The notes below the pieces were generated by a model that worked only from the letters and a program-made list of their open reading frames with translations, made no database searches and had not been told where the DNA came from. Of a stretch of DNA of 64,000 nt, positions 11,556 through 23,272 are shown one piece after another. Origin of the DNA: Exophiala sp. HKRS030 (lineage: Eukaryota; Ascomycota; Eurotiomycetes; Chaetothyriales; Herpotrichiellaceae). Positions within the stretch are counted from its first letter, which is position 1, and every line of letters starts with the position of its first letter. The position numbers and the translations under genes were made by a program. Where the stretch lies: NCBI GenBank assembly GCA_023897205.1, contig JAHWDD010000002.1:2914001-2978000 (forward strand). The letters are read 5' to 3'.

Positions 11556-12279
11556 GTGGAAAAAGCATGGTCGATCTGGCGGGGTGATTGTTGTCGGTGT
11601 CTGTGCTGGCCTGCATTGTGACGCCACATGGCAGGTTACCGTTGGTCAAGATCGATCTGTTCCTCGCGGGTGATGTTGGTACAGTACGTGTAGGATCTTG
11701 GAAAAGTCCGTAGTAATGACACTCTGCTCAGGTGTTTTTCTTCGATCGTAACAGCGGTCAAGCAAAGATGCATGCGGTCGGATGTAGGCCTGATTAAGTG
11801 TCCGTATTACATTAGTTGTTGATGGGGACGAAAGTGAAAGTCGCGTGCGCTTGTTTGGCAACAAAGCCGAAGAATTGCCCGGTACCGCAGTCAGTCTAAA
11901 CACCACAGAATCGACAGTGTTACCAGTCAATATGATATTAACTACCTCAGCCAAGCCAATTTTCTCTACATTGCCCATTTATTCCCTATACAATGCTTCT
12001 CTGTAATTGTCACCGTCCTTCTTGACCCCATTGTCTCATTGCCCGATTGTCTTGAGCTGTCTTACTCGCCGAAGCAGTCGTCCTCAGGATCCTCCGTCTC
12101 CCCTTGATGCCGCCGAACCAGTCGCAGTGCAAACCCACCTGCGGTACCTTGCGTTGGTCACTCTGCACACATCCAATCAACCCTGATCGACAATACCACT
12201 GCAGATAAGCGAGCCATATGATGATCAGCCATAAAAGCCGGTGGACTTCCTGATTCTCATCACCACCATTCCTCTCAAG
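11556..12279. promoter_or_regulatory. Intergenic region and promoter of the septation kinase
   Basis: This 724-base interval between tandem plus-strand genes has no supported coding content. A C/T-rich stretch from about 12010 to 12120 just before the kinase start is typical of fungal promoters and leaders. Confidence 0.45.
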
Positions 12280-15200
12280 ATGCCTGCTCGCACCGCCGAA
12301 CCCCACGACGATGTTCCCACCGCGAGACAAGTCGAGGGTTTGGGCCTCAAGGCCAAAACACCCAAACCTCCCGGCAGCCCTACCAAGAAAGAGGAGAGGA
12401 CCAAGGCACAAGATGTAGCCGAGCTGAAGGACTACCAGTTGGGAGACTGCTTGGGTAAGGGCGCATTCGGTTCCGTCTACCGTGCTCTGAACTGGGGCAC
12501 CGGCGAAACGGTTGCGGTGAAGCAGATCAAGTTGGCAGATTTGCCTAAGAGCGAACTGAGGGTCATCATGTTGGAAATCGACTTACTCAAGAACCTCGAC
12601 CACCCCAACATTGTCAAGTACCATGGCTCGGTCAAGACCCCCGACACTCTGAACATTATATTGGAATACTGCGAAAATGGTTCACTGCACTCCATTTCGA
12701 AGAACTTTGGTCGATTTCCCGAGAACCTGGTGGGACTTTACATGTCGCAAGTGCTTCAAGGGTTGGTCTATTTGCACGAGCAGGGCGTCATACATCGGGA
12801 TATCAAGGGAGCCAACATTCTTACCACAAAGCAGGGCCTGGTCAAATTGGCCGACTTCGGCGTCGCCAGTCGCACGACCGGGCTACACGAGTCCAGCGTT
12901 GTCGGCACTCCCTACTGGATGGCACCTGAGGTGATTGAATTAACGGGTGCAACTACGGCTTCGGATATATGGAGCTTGGGGTGTACGGTGATTGAGCTGC
13001 TGGACGGCAAACCACCATACCACACACTTCAGCCCATGCCGGCCTTGTTTCGAATAGTCAATGATGACCATCCGCCACTTCCCCAAGGCGCCTCGCCCGG
13101 AGTGCTGGACTTCCTAATGCAGTGTTTTCAGAAAGATCCAAATCTGCGGGTGTCGGCCAAAAAGCTATTGAAACATCCATGGATCGTGAATGCGAGAAGA
13201 ACAGGTTCAGACAAACCAAAAAATGCCACGGAATATACCGAAGCAGTCAAAAGTGTGCAGGAATGGAACGAAGCCCTGAGAGATTCTCCCAACAGCAACT
13301 CGATACGAAAAAATTCCAATGCGTCAACAGCTAGCCCTATCCCGGCACCGAAAGACCTTCTTCGACCCATGAGGAACCAGGTCAAGTCGCCTGCTCCTGC
13401 GTTCAATAGAGAGGATACCACGATGCGTTTCCGCTCTTTGGAGGATGATGATAATTGGGATAACGATTTCGTTACTGCTATATCCCCGAGCACCTTTGAA
13501 CTGCCGCATCTGCGACCTCATGATAACTTTGGGGGCTTGCTATCGTCTGACAAGCTGAAGGCTTTCGCTTCCCTGGAAAATGGTGCCGGTAAGGAGAACG
13601 AAAGTGTCTTTGAAGACCAGGATTCCACATTGAAAGCGTCTTCGTTAGTAGGGAGCGAAGGCTACAGAACGGTACGACCAGCTCCGCCGAAGAAGACCGA
13701 GAAGGGTCATGCTCGTCACAAGTCTGAAGCACCCAAACCCAGAACAAAGCCATCTCCGACACCACGCAAAGCTTCATTGCCGTCCGCTCGCCAGACCACC
13801 AACCTCTCGAGGAGTAAACCTCCTCCGCCGAAGTTGACTGCAGATGAACCTCCCACTCGTCGTTACCGAGAAGACTCTGTCGAAGATTTCTCGGACCTGA
13901 TCAACGGTAACGAACTGACTTTGGATACAAAGCTGGGCATGATGCGCTTACACGGCGAGGGTCCCTCAAAGATTTTGAATTCGCCAAGCGTGACCGACTT
14001 GATGCAAAGTATGAGGCCGGCAAAACCTGGCGGGAGTCTCAGAAGGCCTTCGGCTCCTCGCAACAAATTGTCAATGCGAAGAACTAGGTCTTCCATTGAG
14101 ATACAGCGGTTTGCCGAAAACGAAGAGGATGAAGACTTCTCAGATGTCTTTGCTCATACAAGTTCTGTTTTCCAAAAGCCCGACAGCGAGGACGGCTCCG
14201 AGCTAATGCTAAATTCGAAGATATCGAATCTATCTTGGCTGCCAGACGCCGAAGACGAAGACGATCCATTTGCACAGCTGGAAGAAGGGTTACCGGAAGT
14301 CGACCTCGAATCCAACATAGCTCGAGACAAGCATGCCCGTCTTCGGACAGATGTCGAGGCATTAGTAGGTCAATTGAAGGTCATGCAAGATGATGATGCA
14401 CTACTACAGATATCTGAAGATCTCATGAATTTCTTCGACCTATTCTCAGATACGAAGAGCGTGATTGTCAGTGCCCATGGCGTACTTCCGATTCTGGAAA
14501 TTCTCGAGGACTGTACGCGGCTGGACGTCGTCCTCAATCTCCTCAAGATCGTCAATGCACTCATTTTCAACGATGAAGATGTCCAGGAGAATCTATGCTT
14601 TGTTGGTGGTATTCCCAAAATTAACAAGTTTGCTTCGAAGAAATTCCCTAGAGAGATACGGCTTGAAGCGGCGGCCTTTGTCCGACAAATGTATCAAACA
14701 TCGACCCTGATTCTCCAAATGTTTGTGAGTGCTGGAGGCCTAACAGTGCTGGTTGACTTTCTGGAAGATGACTACGACGATGACCGAGAGCTGGTCCTGA
14801 TTGGTGTCAACGGCATATGGAGCGTCTTCGAATTGCAAGGGTCAACTCCAAGAAACGACTTTTGTAGGATCTTATCCCGCAATTCGGTTCTGGAACCTTT
14901 GTCCCTGGTCCTGAACAGAGTCTTGATGGAGCCATCCGAATCTGGCGATCAGAAGGAATTGGCAGACCTGTGCGAAGGTCGTATTGCCAGCATCTTCTTT
15001 GTGTTCTCGCAGGCCGAGAACTATGTCAAAGAGCTTGTTGCAGAACGTACGGTACTCCATCGAGTCCTTAAGAACCTCAAACGCATGTCGCCGTCTCACC
15101 AGGTCACCATGTTAAAATTTATCAAGAACTTGTCGATGCTGTCCAACACGCTGGATGCTCTTCACAACTCGAATGCAATTGACGTCTTGTCCGAGCTGTT

Positions 15201-16719
15201 GAGCAACAGTATGAACAAGCCACATTTTAGGGAGATGTCGAACCAGATCTTGAACACCATATACAATCTCTGCCGACTGTCCAAACGACGGCAAGAGGAC
15301 GCTGCATTGGTGGGCATCATCCCTATTCTCATCAAAATCGTCAAGCAGGAAAAGACGCCAGTGAAGGAGTTTGCGCTACCGATCCTGTGTGATATGGCTC
15401 ATTCTACGCGAGCCGCGAGACGAGAACTTTGGCAGAACAAGGGCCTGGCGTTCTATGTGTCGTTGCTGTCCGACCCATACTGGCAGGTCACAGCCCTCGA
15501 TGCTATTTTCACATGGTTGCAAGAAGAAACTGCCAGAGTTGAAGACCACTTGCTCGAGAACCAGAACTTTGCGACCGCGATCATCGCTGCCCTGACAAGC
15601 AGCAAATCCACCTCATTCGAGAACCTCTTGGAGCCCCTGCAGAAGCTGCTGCGGCTGTCACCGCCTCTTGCTGCGTCCATGGCCCGAAGTCCTCCTCTGT
15701 TCGATACCCTCGGCCAGAAGTTGAGCCACAATAAACCTGCCATCCGTCTAAATCTGCTCCGCATCATCGGTAGTATCTGCGACTCGACCGAAGAAGGCTG
15801 TTTCCTGCTTGACCAATACGGTCTGTATGACGTTGTCCGAGAGTTGTCGTACTCGGACTCTGCAGTTCTCGTGCGCAGCATGGCAGGAGACCTCATCCGG
15901 TCATGTGAAGAAAGTGATAACGTCAGCATCAAAAGTGGCCAGGGGGCCTCTGTGGCGCCCACCGCCGGTCGACGAAAACACCCAGGCTTTCAAAGACGAA
16001 CGAGCTCGACAACTCCGCCGCACCTACTGGAACGTCAGATGAGCATGCCGACGTCACCCCAGCTGGGCCGCTCCGAACGGGCAAGCATGAACATGTACGA
16101 TCCTCCAGGCGCTCAAACACCCAGACGGCAACGTAATGGTGTTTATGTCAATGGCACGAGTGTGATGCGACCAGCCAGCCGAGACGGATCTACGTATGTG
16201 AGGGAGAACTCCCCTGCGTTTGCCATGCCGAGCCTCACGCGGGCCAACACTGCGAGCGCCGTTTCGGAAGTGAACATCAACAAGAGCCGCTTGCCACGAC
16301 AGTCGACCATCGGCACCGGCATCGCCACTGGCCAACATCGCCTGTCTAGACAGAGCACACGAGAGAGCATGGTGGGGTCGATGCGCAATTCCGCGTCGAC
16401 GTCAAGCTCTGCCGAAAAGGAAACAACAACCTCTCGCTCGCAACATCACAGTAACAGCAGCGCAAGCGGGACACCCATCACCCTCACGCCGGTGGCCGAG
16501 GCTAGGATGCGAAGAGAAGCTCGTCACGCACATTCGAGTAGTTTGAGCAGTAGTAACGGGAACAATGGTTTTGTGAGACTTGGCCCGAGACAACAACAAG
16601 GCGGCGCCGGTGCCGGTTCTGGCACAGGTTCTGGGAATGGTCCCGGTCAGGTCGAAGTCACTATAAACAGGAGGACGACGGCGAGGAGACAGAACCTAAG
16701 TGATGATCGGTGGGGTTAA
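12280..16719 (+). CDS. sepH: SepH/Cdc7-type septation initiation network protein kinase
   Basis: One exon encodes 1479 residues. The frame stays open 13 codons upstream without a methionine, so the ATG at 12280 is the start. A complete kinase domain spans about residues 52-303: glycine loop GKGAFGSVY, Lys81, HRDIKGAN with Asp174, DFG at 192-194, and VGTPYWMAPE. The STE-like sequence matches Cdc15 (S. cerevisiae), Cdc7 (S. pombe) and SepH (A. nidulans). A serine/proline-rich linker follows, then an armadillo/HEAT-like helical region (from about DVEALVGQLKVMQDD to LSYSDSAVLVRSMAGDLIRS). The tail is basic, Ser/Gly-rich and disordered. By family it acts at spindle pole bodies, downstream of a Spg1-type GTPase, to trigger cytokinesis. 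Length and layout are close to Aspergillus SepH. Confidence 0.93.
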   Translation: MPARTAEPHDDVPTARQVEGLGLKAKTPKPPGSPTKKEERTKAQDVAELKDYQLGDCLGKGAFGSVYRALNWGTGETVAVKQIKLADLPKSELRVIMLEIDLLKNLDHPNIVKYHGSVKTPDTLNIILEYCENGSLHSISKNFGRFPENLVGLYMSQVLQGLVYLHEQGVIHRDIKGANILTTKQGLVKLADFGVASRTTGLHESSVVGTPYWMAPEVIELTGATTASDIWSLGCTVIELLDGKPPYHTLQPMPALFRIVNDDHPPLPQGASPGVLDFLMQCFQKDPNLRVSAKKLLKHPWIVNARRTGSDKPKNATEYTEAVKSVQEWNEALRDSPNSNSIRKNSNASTASPIPAPKDLLRPMRNQVKSPAPAFNREDTTMRFRSLEDDDNWDNDFVTAISPSTFELPHLRPHDNFGGLLSSDKLKAFASLENGAGKENESVFEDQDSTLKASSLVGSEGYRTVRPAPPKKTEKGHARHKSEAPKPRTKPSPTPRKASLPSARQTTNLSRSKPPPPKLTADEPPTRRYREDSVEDFSDLINGNELTLDTKLGMMRLHGEGPSKILNSPSVTDLMQSMRPAKPGGSLRRPSAPRNKLSMRRTRSSIEIQRFAENEEDEDFSDVFAHTSSVFQKPDSEDGSELMLNSKISNLSWLPDAEDEDDPFAQLEEGLPEVDLESNIARDKHARLRTDVEALVGQLKVMQDDDALLQISEDLMNFFDLFSDTKSVIVSAHGVLPILEILEDCTRLDVVLNLLKIVNALIFNDEDVQENLCFVGGIPKINKFASKKFPREIRLEAAAFVRQMYQTSTLILQMFVSAGGLTVLVDFLEDDYDDDRELVLIGVNGIWSVFELQGSTPRNDFCRILSRNSVLEPLSLVLNRVLMEPSESGDQKELADLCEGRIASIFFVFSQAENYVKELVAERTVLHRVLKNLKRMSPSHQVTMLKFIKNLSMLSNTLDALHNSNAIDVLSELLSNSMNKPHFREMSNQILNTIYNLCRLSKRRQEDAALVGIIPILIKIVKQEKTPVKEFALPILCDMAHSTRAARRELWQNKGLAFYVSLLSDPYWQVTALDAIFTWLQEETARVEDHLLENQNFATAIIAALTSSKSTSFENLLEPLQKLLRLSPPLAASMARSPPLFDTLGQKLSHNKPAIRLNLLRIIGSICDSTEEGCFLLDQYGLYDVVRELSYSDSAVLVRSMAGDLIRSCEESDNVSIKSGQGASVAPTAGRRKHPGFQRRTSSTTPPHLLERQMSMPTSPQLGRSERASMNMYDPPGAQTPRRQRNGVYVNGTSVMRPASRDGSTYVRENSPAFAMPSLTRANTASAVSEVNINKSRLPRQSTIGTGIATGQHRLSRQSTRESMVGSMRNSASTSSSAEKETTTSRSQHHSNSSASGTPITLTPVAEARMRREARHAHSSSLSSSNGNNGFVRLGPRQQQGGAGAGSGTGSGNGPGQVEVTINRRTTARRQNLSDDRWG

Positions 16720-18378
16720 AAGAAAAAGACTTTGTTCCTTGCTGCCCTTTACGTACCTACCTCTTGAAAAACACCTTGGACTTCCTAGCGGGACCTTGGT
16801 TTTTTTTTTCCCGCGAAGAGATGTGCAAGACCAAGACAAGACAAGACCTGGAAGACAACGTATGGAGTGAGATGACACTCGAAGTGATGTAATAACATGC
16901 TGAAGTATAGTAGTATACGATTCTTCCTTTTTGTTTGTCCTTTGTTTTGTGATGTAGATGTTTTGTCAGCTTCTCAGGGAAAAGAGAGAGTGTGTGTATA
17001 GGTATGTATGTGTGGTTGTGTGTTTCGTCATCGATGCGACTACGGCCGCAACAGCTTTTACGAAATTACCCAGTACGCGGCCAAAGTGAAAGAGGACGAA
17101 GTGATCGAGAAAGATATGCACCTAACCTCCTACTGGTACTGGTACTGGTACTGGTAGGGATATGGATGTGGACGACGTTTTTCGTGTTTCACTTTTTTTT
17201 CCCTTGTCGACTTTTCTTCGTCCGAGAAACGGCCGGGCGGCCAGTCCAGGTCAAAATAGTATTGATTACAAATTGTGTTGTGTTCTTTTTTTTTGGACTT
17301 ACTGTATCTACCTTGAACCTACCTAGGTAGGTCATAATACGGAGTACCTCACTACCTGTACCTGCGATACCTGGTCAAAGGTGGATCGAGTACAGTACTG
17401 GTATCTCCATCCCTCCAACGATCCTCAGGAATGTTGTACGTATGAAAAGGAGGGAGTACCGCGTACGTACTGGTTGGTGCTCGTACGAGTGACACTCACA
17501 AAGCAAGAAGTCACACCCTCGCACTTGCGCAAGTCCCAAAGATCTACTGTGAGGTAAGCTACCTCAGGTTTGGGAAGATATCGTCGGTACTTTGTGACGT
17601 TCTGGCCGATGCGTGTTGTGGTTATCATCCGCGGGCCGTGGCATGGAACCCAGGGGGAGCGTCATTGAAAAAAATACTGCCACCACCAAATTATATCCCA
17701 TAAACTGTCATACCAGGTAAGACAGGTATCCATAAAAATGAGTGGGATCCCTGGAATATGGATCGTTACGGAGTTCCTCGTCCGAGATCTTCGCGCCGCA
17801 CCCCCCGTCCTCGTTACCGGGAAAGGTGTATGATATCACGGACCAGGGACACGGACCAAAGGCCCTTGATGGTATCGACCCTGGCCAAAATTTTTATATA
17901 TCTGGGTCTTTGAGAAAGTTTTCGTGTGTCCAGGCGTCACCCTTTCATGACGAATTTGCTCCGAGGCTTTTCAACTCACCGCCGAAACAAGGACCAATAC
18001 CGTTGTCCATCGTACGCAATGATTCGTGACCGTGATTGTTGGACGCGAACTCCATCGTCCCAAGACACAGATAAGAGCCACATGGTGACCAGGCGAAGTG
18101 GAGAAATCTTTTTTGGAAGCTGTGGTGACATATCCCGGAAAACGTGGGCATCTAATAAATCCGGTACCATCCTGAAGCCTTCAGACATGATTCATCAAAG
18201 TCCGCAATCGCCGCTCAAAGAAGATGAGAGAAAGAGAATATGAAATCTTCTTCGTGTGGCGGTGAGTAGATATGATCCTTCGTGACCCAGATAAGACTTC
18301 TTCTTTTCGCTCTTCAATTTTTCTCGCATCATAATCACACTTTGTAGACACCCACTTCTGACTTCTTTGCCGTTCACC
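16720..18378. other. 1.66 kb intergenic region with microsatellites
   Basis: No supported gene lies here. Contents visible are a TACTGG hexamer array at 17131-17156, poly-T tracts, a CTACCTAGGTAGG palindromic run near 17320, and one copy of TACGGAGTA at 17338-17346. The last few hundred bases should carry the promoter of the dehydrogenase gene. Confidence 0.5.
17131..17156. repeat. Hexanucleotide microsatellite (TACTGG) x4.3
   Basis: Four perfect TACTGG units are followed by TA in intergenic DNA downstream of the kinase gene. Confidence 0.9.
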
Positions 18379-19569
18379 ATGTCCGCGGATTACAAGTTTC
18401 AAGGATGGCTGGGCCTTGACGCAGAGTCTGTCAATGGCAAGATGGTGTGGAAGGAGTACGAACCAAAGCCGTTCGAGGAGACAGACGTCGACATCAAGAT
18501 CACCCATTCCGGCGTATGCGGGTCAGACATTCATACTCTCCGCTCTGGCTGGTACCCCAGTGACTACCCGGTCTGCGTCGGGCACGAAATCGTCGGCCAT
18601 GCGGTCCGCGTTGGTTCCAAGGTCACTGACATCAAGGTCGGCGACAGAGTCGGTGTTGGCGCTCAGGCGGGAGCTTGCATGAATCAAAAGGGTGACTGTG
18701 AAGCATGCGCAGATGGCCTGCAACAACACTGCCCACACATGGTGCAGACTTACAACTCCAGGTGGCCGGATGGAAGCAAATCTTATGGTGGTTACGCCGA
18801 TTACTGGAGAGGAAGTTCTGATTTCGTCATTCCAATTCCCGACGGCATACCGTCTGATGAAGCAGCGCCAATGCTTTGCGGTGGTGTAAGAATTGCCCCT
18901 TGGTGTATCTCGGTTGCACTTGTCGCTTCCCATATACTGACGGTGCTCCCCAGATCACGGCCTTTTCTCCTCTCACACAAAATGGTGCTGGGCCGGGAAA
19001 GAAAGTCGGCATCATTGGCATCGGCGGGTTAGGGCATTTTGGTATTCTCGGAGCCAAAGCTCTGGGATGCAGCAAAGTCGTCGCCATCTCCCGAACTTCG
19101 GCCAAAAAGGCCGACGCATTGAAGATGGGTGCTGATGACTTTATCGCCACGGATGAGGAAGGAGACTGGGCTACCAAGCATGCTGGTACTCTCGATATCA
19201 TTGTCTCAACAGGTGAGTTCCGAGGTTGCCAGAATCAAGTAAGCTGCTGACACGACAAAAGTGTCTTCGCCAAAAATGCCACTCCAGCAATATCTTCAGC
19301 TTTTGAGATTGCAGGGGAAATTTGTCCAAGTTGGAGCACCCGAAGATGTCGTTCCCCCGATCAACATGTTCGCGTTGATTGCCAAACGGGTTTCCATCGC
19401 CGGAAGCTTGATTGGTTCCCCTCAAGATATCAAAAACATGTTGAAGTTGTTTGTTGAAAAGGGTGTGCATACGTGGAACAATAATGTCCCGATGAAAGAT
19501 GCGAACAAGGCCATTGTTGATATGGACGCTGGGAAAGCCAGGTATCGTTATGTCCTCGTCAACGAGTAG
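18379..19569 (+). CDS. Zinc-dependent NADP alcohol dehydrogenase, cinnamyl alcohol dehydrogenase type
   Basis: Exons are 18379-18885, 18954-19212 and 19262-19569 (357 residues), with donors GTAAGA and GTGAGT. The catalytic zinc region GVCGSDIHTL and GHEIVGHAV opens the GroES-like domain. A structural zinc loop follows with four cysteines (ACMNQKGDCEACADGLQQHC). The nucleotide-binding fold starts at VGIIGIGGLGHFGI, spanning the first splice junction region. The family (yeast ADH6/ADH7 and plant CAD) reduces aliphatic and aromatic aldehydes such as cinnamaldehydes with NADPH, in the cytosol. The ATG at 18379 gives the family N-terminus MSADYKFQGWLG. The next gene downstream is an alpha/beta hydrolase on the same strand, but the 850-base spacing argues against common transcription. 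Confidence 0.92.
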
Positions 19570-20423
19570 AAGGGACAGTAGCTGTATGGCTTAAGGGTTA
19601 GTTTACGAGGAGTTGTAGCCATACAGAGGATTTGCCGGAGTCAACAAAACTATCAAGGTTACACATAATGACCAAAGTTCAGCAGTCTGAGATCTGGATA
19701 GATAGGTCAATGGAAATTTCCTCGTACCCGATGGATCTCGCCTAGCAGTATTCACGTCGAGTAGCATTGCAGACCAAAGATCTTCAAGTCGTGGATCTGA
19801 TCGATGGTGTACAGTCGTCTCCTCCGAGTTGAGATGAATAAGACCTGTCATCTGTCTCATCGATGACAGGCACATATCATGTTAAGTCCCTGTTTGCAAG
19901 CGCCACGACAAGGTATTGAGCAGGGGGAAAAGGAGATGTGAAAACAAGGCCTCAGAAGAAGGTGCTTACGTCGTGTTGTTTTACCCTGATTTGGCCTTGA
20001 CACGTGATCGGTTGATACCAGCTCCGATCGGCCAAGTATCCATTCAACTTCACTATCTCCTATATCAAGTGGCAACTAGAGATCTAGAGCTCAAGTCTTA
20101 CCGACAAGATGGAAAAGCCCGAGGCCGGTACATTGACTCCTAATCTAACTCCCCTTCCCCGGCAAAGAAGCGGAGATGATTCCTGGGGTAAAACAACCGG
20201 CTTGTTTCTGACATTGAAGCCCCCATATTCTGATTATGACAAACAAATACCTAGGTACAAATATTTAATCCATTGCACATTCGGTTATTGGGAGTTTTCA
20301 TGTTCTTTGGACATGATAGGTATCCTCGTAAACGCTCTAGGATTTTGGAAGAAGTCATCATAAGAGCTACCCAAGCAAGACATCCCACTCTTTATATTCT
20401 CATAGGGATTCAGCATTCTCAAA
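19570..20423. other. Intergenic region
   Basis: This interval has no supported gene. An open frame at 20109-20363 starting MEKPEAGTLTPN lacks any domain and probably lies in promoter or leader DNA of the hydrolase. Confidence 0.45.
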
Positions 20424-21261
20424 ATGGTGCAAAACGCCAATGCCAGTACCGATCCTGAGCCAACAGTTGTCATTATTCCTGGCTCATTTTCGCCCGCGTA
20501 TTTCTACGACAAGATCGTTGGCCAGCTCCGGGACAATGGTATCGAGGCTGCGGCGTACGACCTTCCCTCAGCCAGCCGGACACCTCCTCAACCCGCGGCC
20601 ACGTTGACCGATGACGCTGCCTTCTTCCACGACGTTGCGCAGAAAATCGCCGACCAGGGCAAGGACGTCGTTTTTGTCACGCATTCTTATGGAGGCGTAG
20701 TTGGTACGGAAGCCTCGAAGGGTTTGACGAAAGCGGAGCGTAAAGCGGCCGGTAAAGAGGGTGGTCTGGTCAGAATAGTGTACGTTACTTCGGTGGTACC
20801 GCCAGTTGGAAAGTCGTTGGCCGATGTAATGGGGGACCTAGTGCCGGCGTATTTGAAGGTCGAGGTAAGATCGCCGCCACATTTGACCACGGCGAGGCTC
20901 ACACGTTGGACAGGGCGAATACATGAGACACGAACCGCCCGAGGAGAGCGCACGGTTGACGTTCTCGGATCTGCCGCCAGAAGTAGGGATCGACTGGGTC
21001 AAGAAAATGCCTTTGCACTCAGCCCCGAGTTTCGCTAACAAATTGACACATCCGGGGTACAATCATGTCCCGGTGTCGTGGATATTCTGTGAGGACGATC
21101 TCATCCTGGTTCCGGAATTTCAACGGAAGTGCATCGAGATGATCGAGAAAGAGAGTGGCAACAAAGTCGATGTGTACAACCTCAAGACAGGGCATTGTCC
21201 CAACGCGAGTGCCGGGTTGGAGACAGCGATGCTCATAACTCAGGCGTTAAAGGTAGCTTGA
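20424..21261 (+). CDS. Alpha/beta hydrolase fold protein
   Basis: Two exons, 20424-20864 and 20914-21261, are joined across a 49-base intron (GTAAGA...CAG), giving 262 residues. VVIIPGSFSPAYFYD begins the fold. THSYGGVVG is the nucleophile elbow, with serine inside G/H-x-S-x-G (His replaces the first glycine, as is common in this subgroup). WIFCEDDLILVPEF carries the likely acid, and TGHCPNAS supplies the catalytic histidine. The protein belongs to the AB_hydrolase_6-like esterases common in filamentous fungi. Substrate is unknown. No signal peptide is visible, so it is probably cytosolic. It ends 84 bases before the stop of the convergent bZIP gene. Confidence 0.88.
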
Positions 21262-21345
21262 GATTGTGACGGGAAAAAAAGTAGTGTTACTTCCGAACTA
21301 ACAGGATCAGAGGAGAAGTTGTAGTGATCTCTTGCGTCGGGTGAA

Positions 21346-22049
21346 TCAGTAAAATAGATAGCCCCATTTGGCAGAAAACTCATGACCTATTTTCCACGCA
21401 GAAGGATCCCAAGACGCCATCCGGCCGTCGACCGTGAAGCTCGTGAGACAGAACAAGTCGCCCAAGAACTCTTCTTCGTCGATGATACTGAGCAGTGTAA
21501 TCATGTTATCGCGCATTTTAGGGAACGGAAATCGATCGATCCACTGCGGGTGAATGGTTGTAAGCTGCAGGGGAGTCGGGCGCAACGAATCTGGGATCTC
21601 TTCACCGAAAGGTCTCGACTTCGAGGTGAAGCTGATGGAGCATGTCAGTCCCATCATGGCGCCATTGTGGAAAAGCGCGGCGTATACAGAGGCAGGAGTG
21701 GTGGTGTGCACGCAAGTATCGGGCTTTGTTGATAGTCCGACAATCGCCTGCAAGCCGGTCGGTGATCGAGGCACTGGCGTCACCAACGATTGCAGCAACA
21801 TTTCTTCGTCGGCCTCATTGTTCGACTCGGAGGTTTCGCTAGAGCCACGGTCCGGAGATGGAAGACTGATCTTTTTGGCTTCTGCTAAGCGTTTCCCTGT
21901 CGTTACCAGTCAGCGAGGCTTATGTGAAATACCTCAGCAGTTGTCAACCGACGTCGCGCCCTCTGTGCTAGTCTGTCCTGTATCTGTTTTCTCTTCCGTG
22001 GATCCTCCACGCCATACCAGTTGTTGTCCTCGATCTTGGCTCTCCCCAT
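21346..22049 (-). CDS. bZIP-like transcription factor with DUF3425 C-terminal domain
   Basis: Exons are 22049-21953 and 21896-21346 (215 residues). The intron removed is 56 bases with an unusual GTCGGT donor, a GCTGAC branch-type sequence and a CAG acceptor. This junction is preferred because it restores the basic run RLAQRARRKRLAEAKK; other donors shift the frame. The basic region RKRKQIQDRLAQRARRKR matches the N-x7-R-type bZIP signature, with Asp-Arg in place of the usual Asn-Arg. The C-terminal part, with RPTPLQLTTIHPQWIDRFPF then PKMRDN, is typical of the DUF3425 family of fungal regulators. It should be nuclear. The start MGRAKIEDNNWYG is the likeliest, though the frame stays open upstream. 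It is divergent from the Zn2Cys6 gene at 23273. Confidence 0.82.
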
Positions 22050-23272
22050 GACGCAGATGACAGAAACAGGTGGTCGAGTTGCAATGAGCGCGTCACTGAA
22101 GGCCAGAATCACATCAAGATGATGTTCTCACCTTCGTAGGTCTTCAGTGCACTTGGTTCTGAGGTGGTGATAGGCGACAATGACGAGAAGGTCAGTTGTA
22201 TCTCGGTCTAGCGCCCAGATCAGGGTGAGTTGGGGTTGACTTGGGGGTCAATTATAGGGACCGCGGAAAGTGAGCCAGTTAAACAAAGGGATAACCGAAT
22301 GGTGGCGAAGGCCACCTGAGTACCTTTTTGTTGGTAGGTAGCGACAGCCCACTGCTGAGTAATCCAAGTCCTATATAATACCATCGAGAGTCATTAATAT
22401 CTGCTCAGGGCCGCCGCTTTTGATGGCCTGCTCTTAACAGCCTTGCCTCTCCCAGGTGTCCGAGCCCCAAGATCTTGGCATTTCACCCCGCGGCGGGGCT
22501 GAGAACAGGGCGGCGACACTCTCCTCCGGAAGGGGATGAGCTGGGCGTTTTACCCTTTGCCTGTCATAGCCTTCCTTGTCCTCTGTCGGTATTATCCTCG
22601 CCGACTACTCGTACCATCCTTTGTTAACCTAAGCATTGATGTTGGTAATGGAGCTATGGCTTAGATTCCGAGGAAACTACATCTTCAGGCAGGTCTCGTT
22701 ACTCTGATGTCTCGATTCAAGTTTTATACGGTTGATCGAGGTACTACTGGTTTTTCCCCGGCCATTAAAACTGAGTTGCTAGCATTGACGCGCTGCAGGC
22801 CTTTTTGCCAGTGCTATCATGTTTAGGTTTGGTGAAGGCTTTCCGCTCAAACATAGCAGCTTGCAGCATGAAGCCGACCCGTCCTCTTGCCAATTCCAAG
22901 CCGGACTGGCTTGGGGAGACGCCTTCGAGCCTCCTAACTGCCCCGGATTCAACTAACGACCGATTAATTAGTGCCGGATTCTCTCGGCTACATATACTCC
23001 GTACATAACTTACCTGCAGAGTAGTCCTGGACTAGGCCTGCCCGCCTGGCCCTAAATTTCTCTCTCTCTCGTCTCTTTTTTGTACGGCCGGAGCAGTATT
23101 GCGCCGTCCCCCTGAGTATTACCCCCTTTCACGCCGCTTTATTAGCTACCCACCTACCTACCTATTCGATCTCGCCCTGCCTCGTAAATCTCATTCAACA
23201 CTCCGCACTGCGAATTGTATTGGCCACTGAGTGCTATTTTCCTTCTTGTTATATCTATTGGTTCGACTAGCT
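22050..23272. promoter_or_regulatory. Divergent promoter between bZIP and Zn2Cys6 genes
   Basis: This 1.2 kb stretch separates two divergent regulator genes. It holds one TACTCCGTA copy at 22995-23003, a CACCTACCTACCTA run near 23149-23162, and C/T-rich leader-like DNA before 23273. No coding content is supported. Confidence 0.5.

Noticed and set aside
9883..11587. Frame changes in the acyltransferase gene suggesting a pseudogene
   Set aside because: Each change coincides with a good GT...AG intron and family motifs continue after splicing.
20109..20363. An 84-residue frame upstream of the alpha/beta hydrolase
   Set aside because: No domain, no continuation in frame to the hydrolase, likely promoter or leader DNA.
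18379..21261. Alcohol dehydrogenase plus hydrolase as part of the 23-35 kb catabolic cluster
   Set aside because: Two regulator genes and over 2 kb separate them; a CAD-type enzyme could relate chemically, but position alone is too weak.
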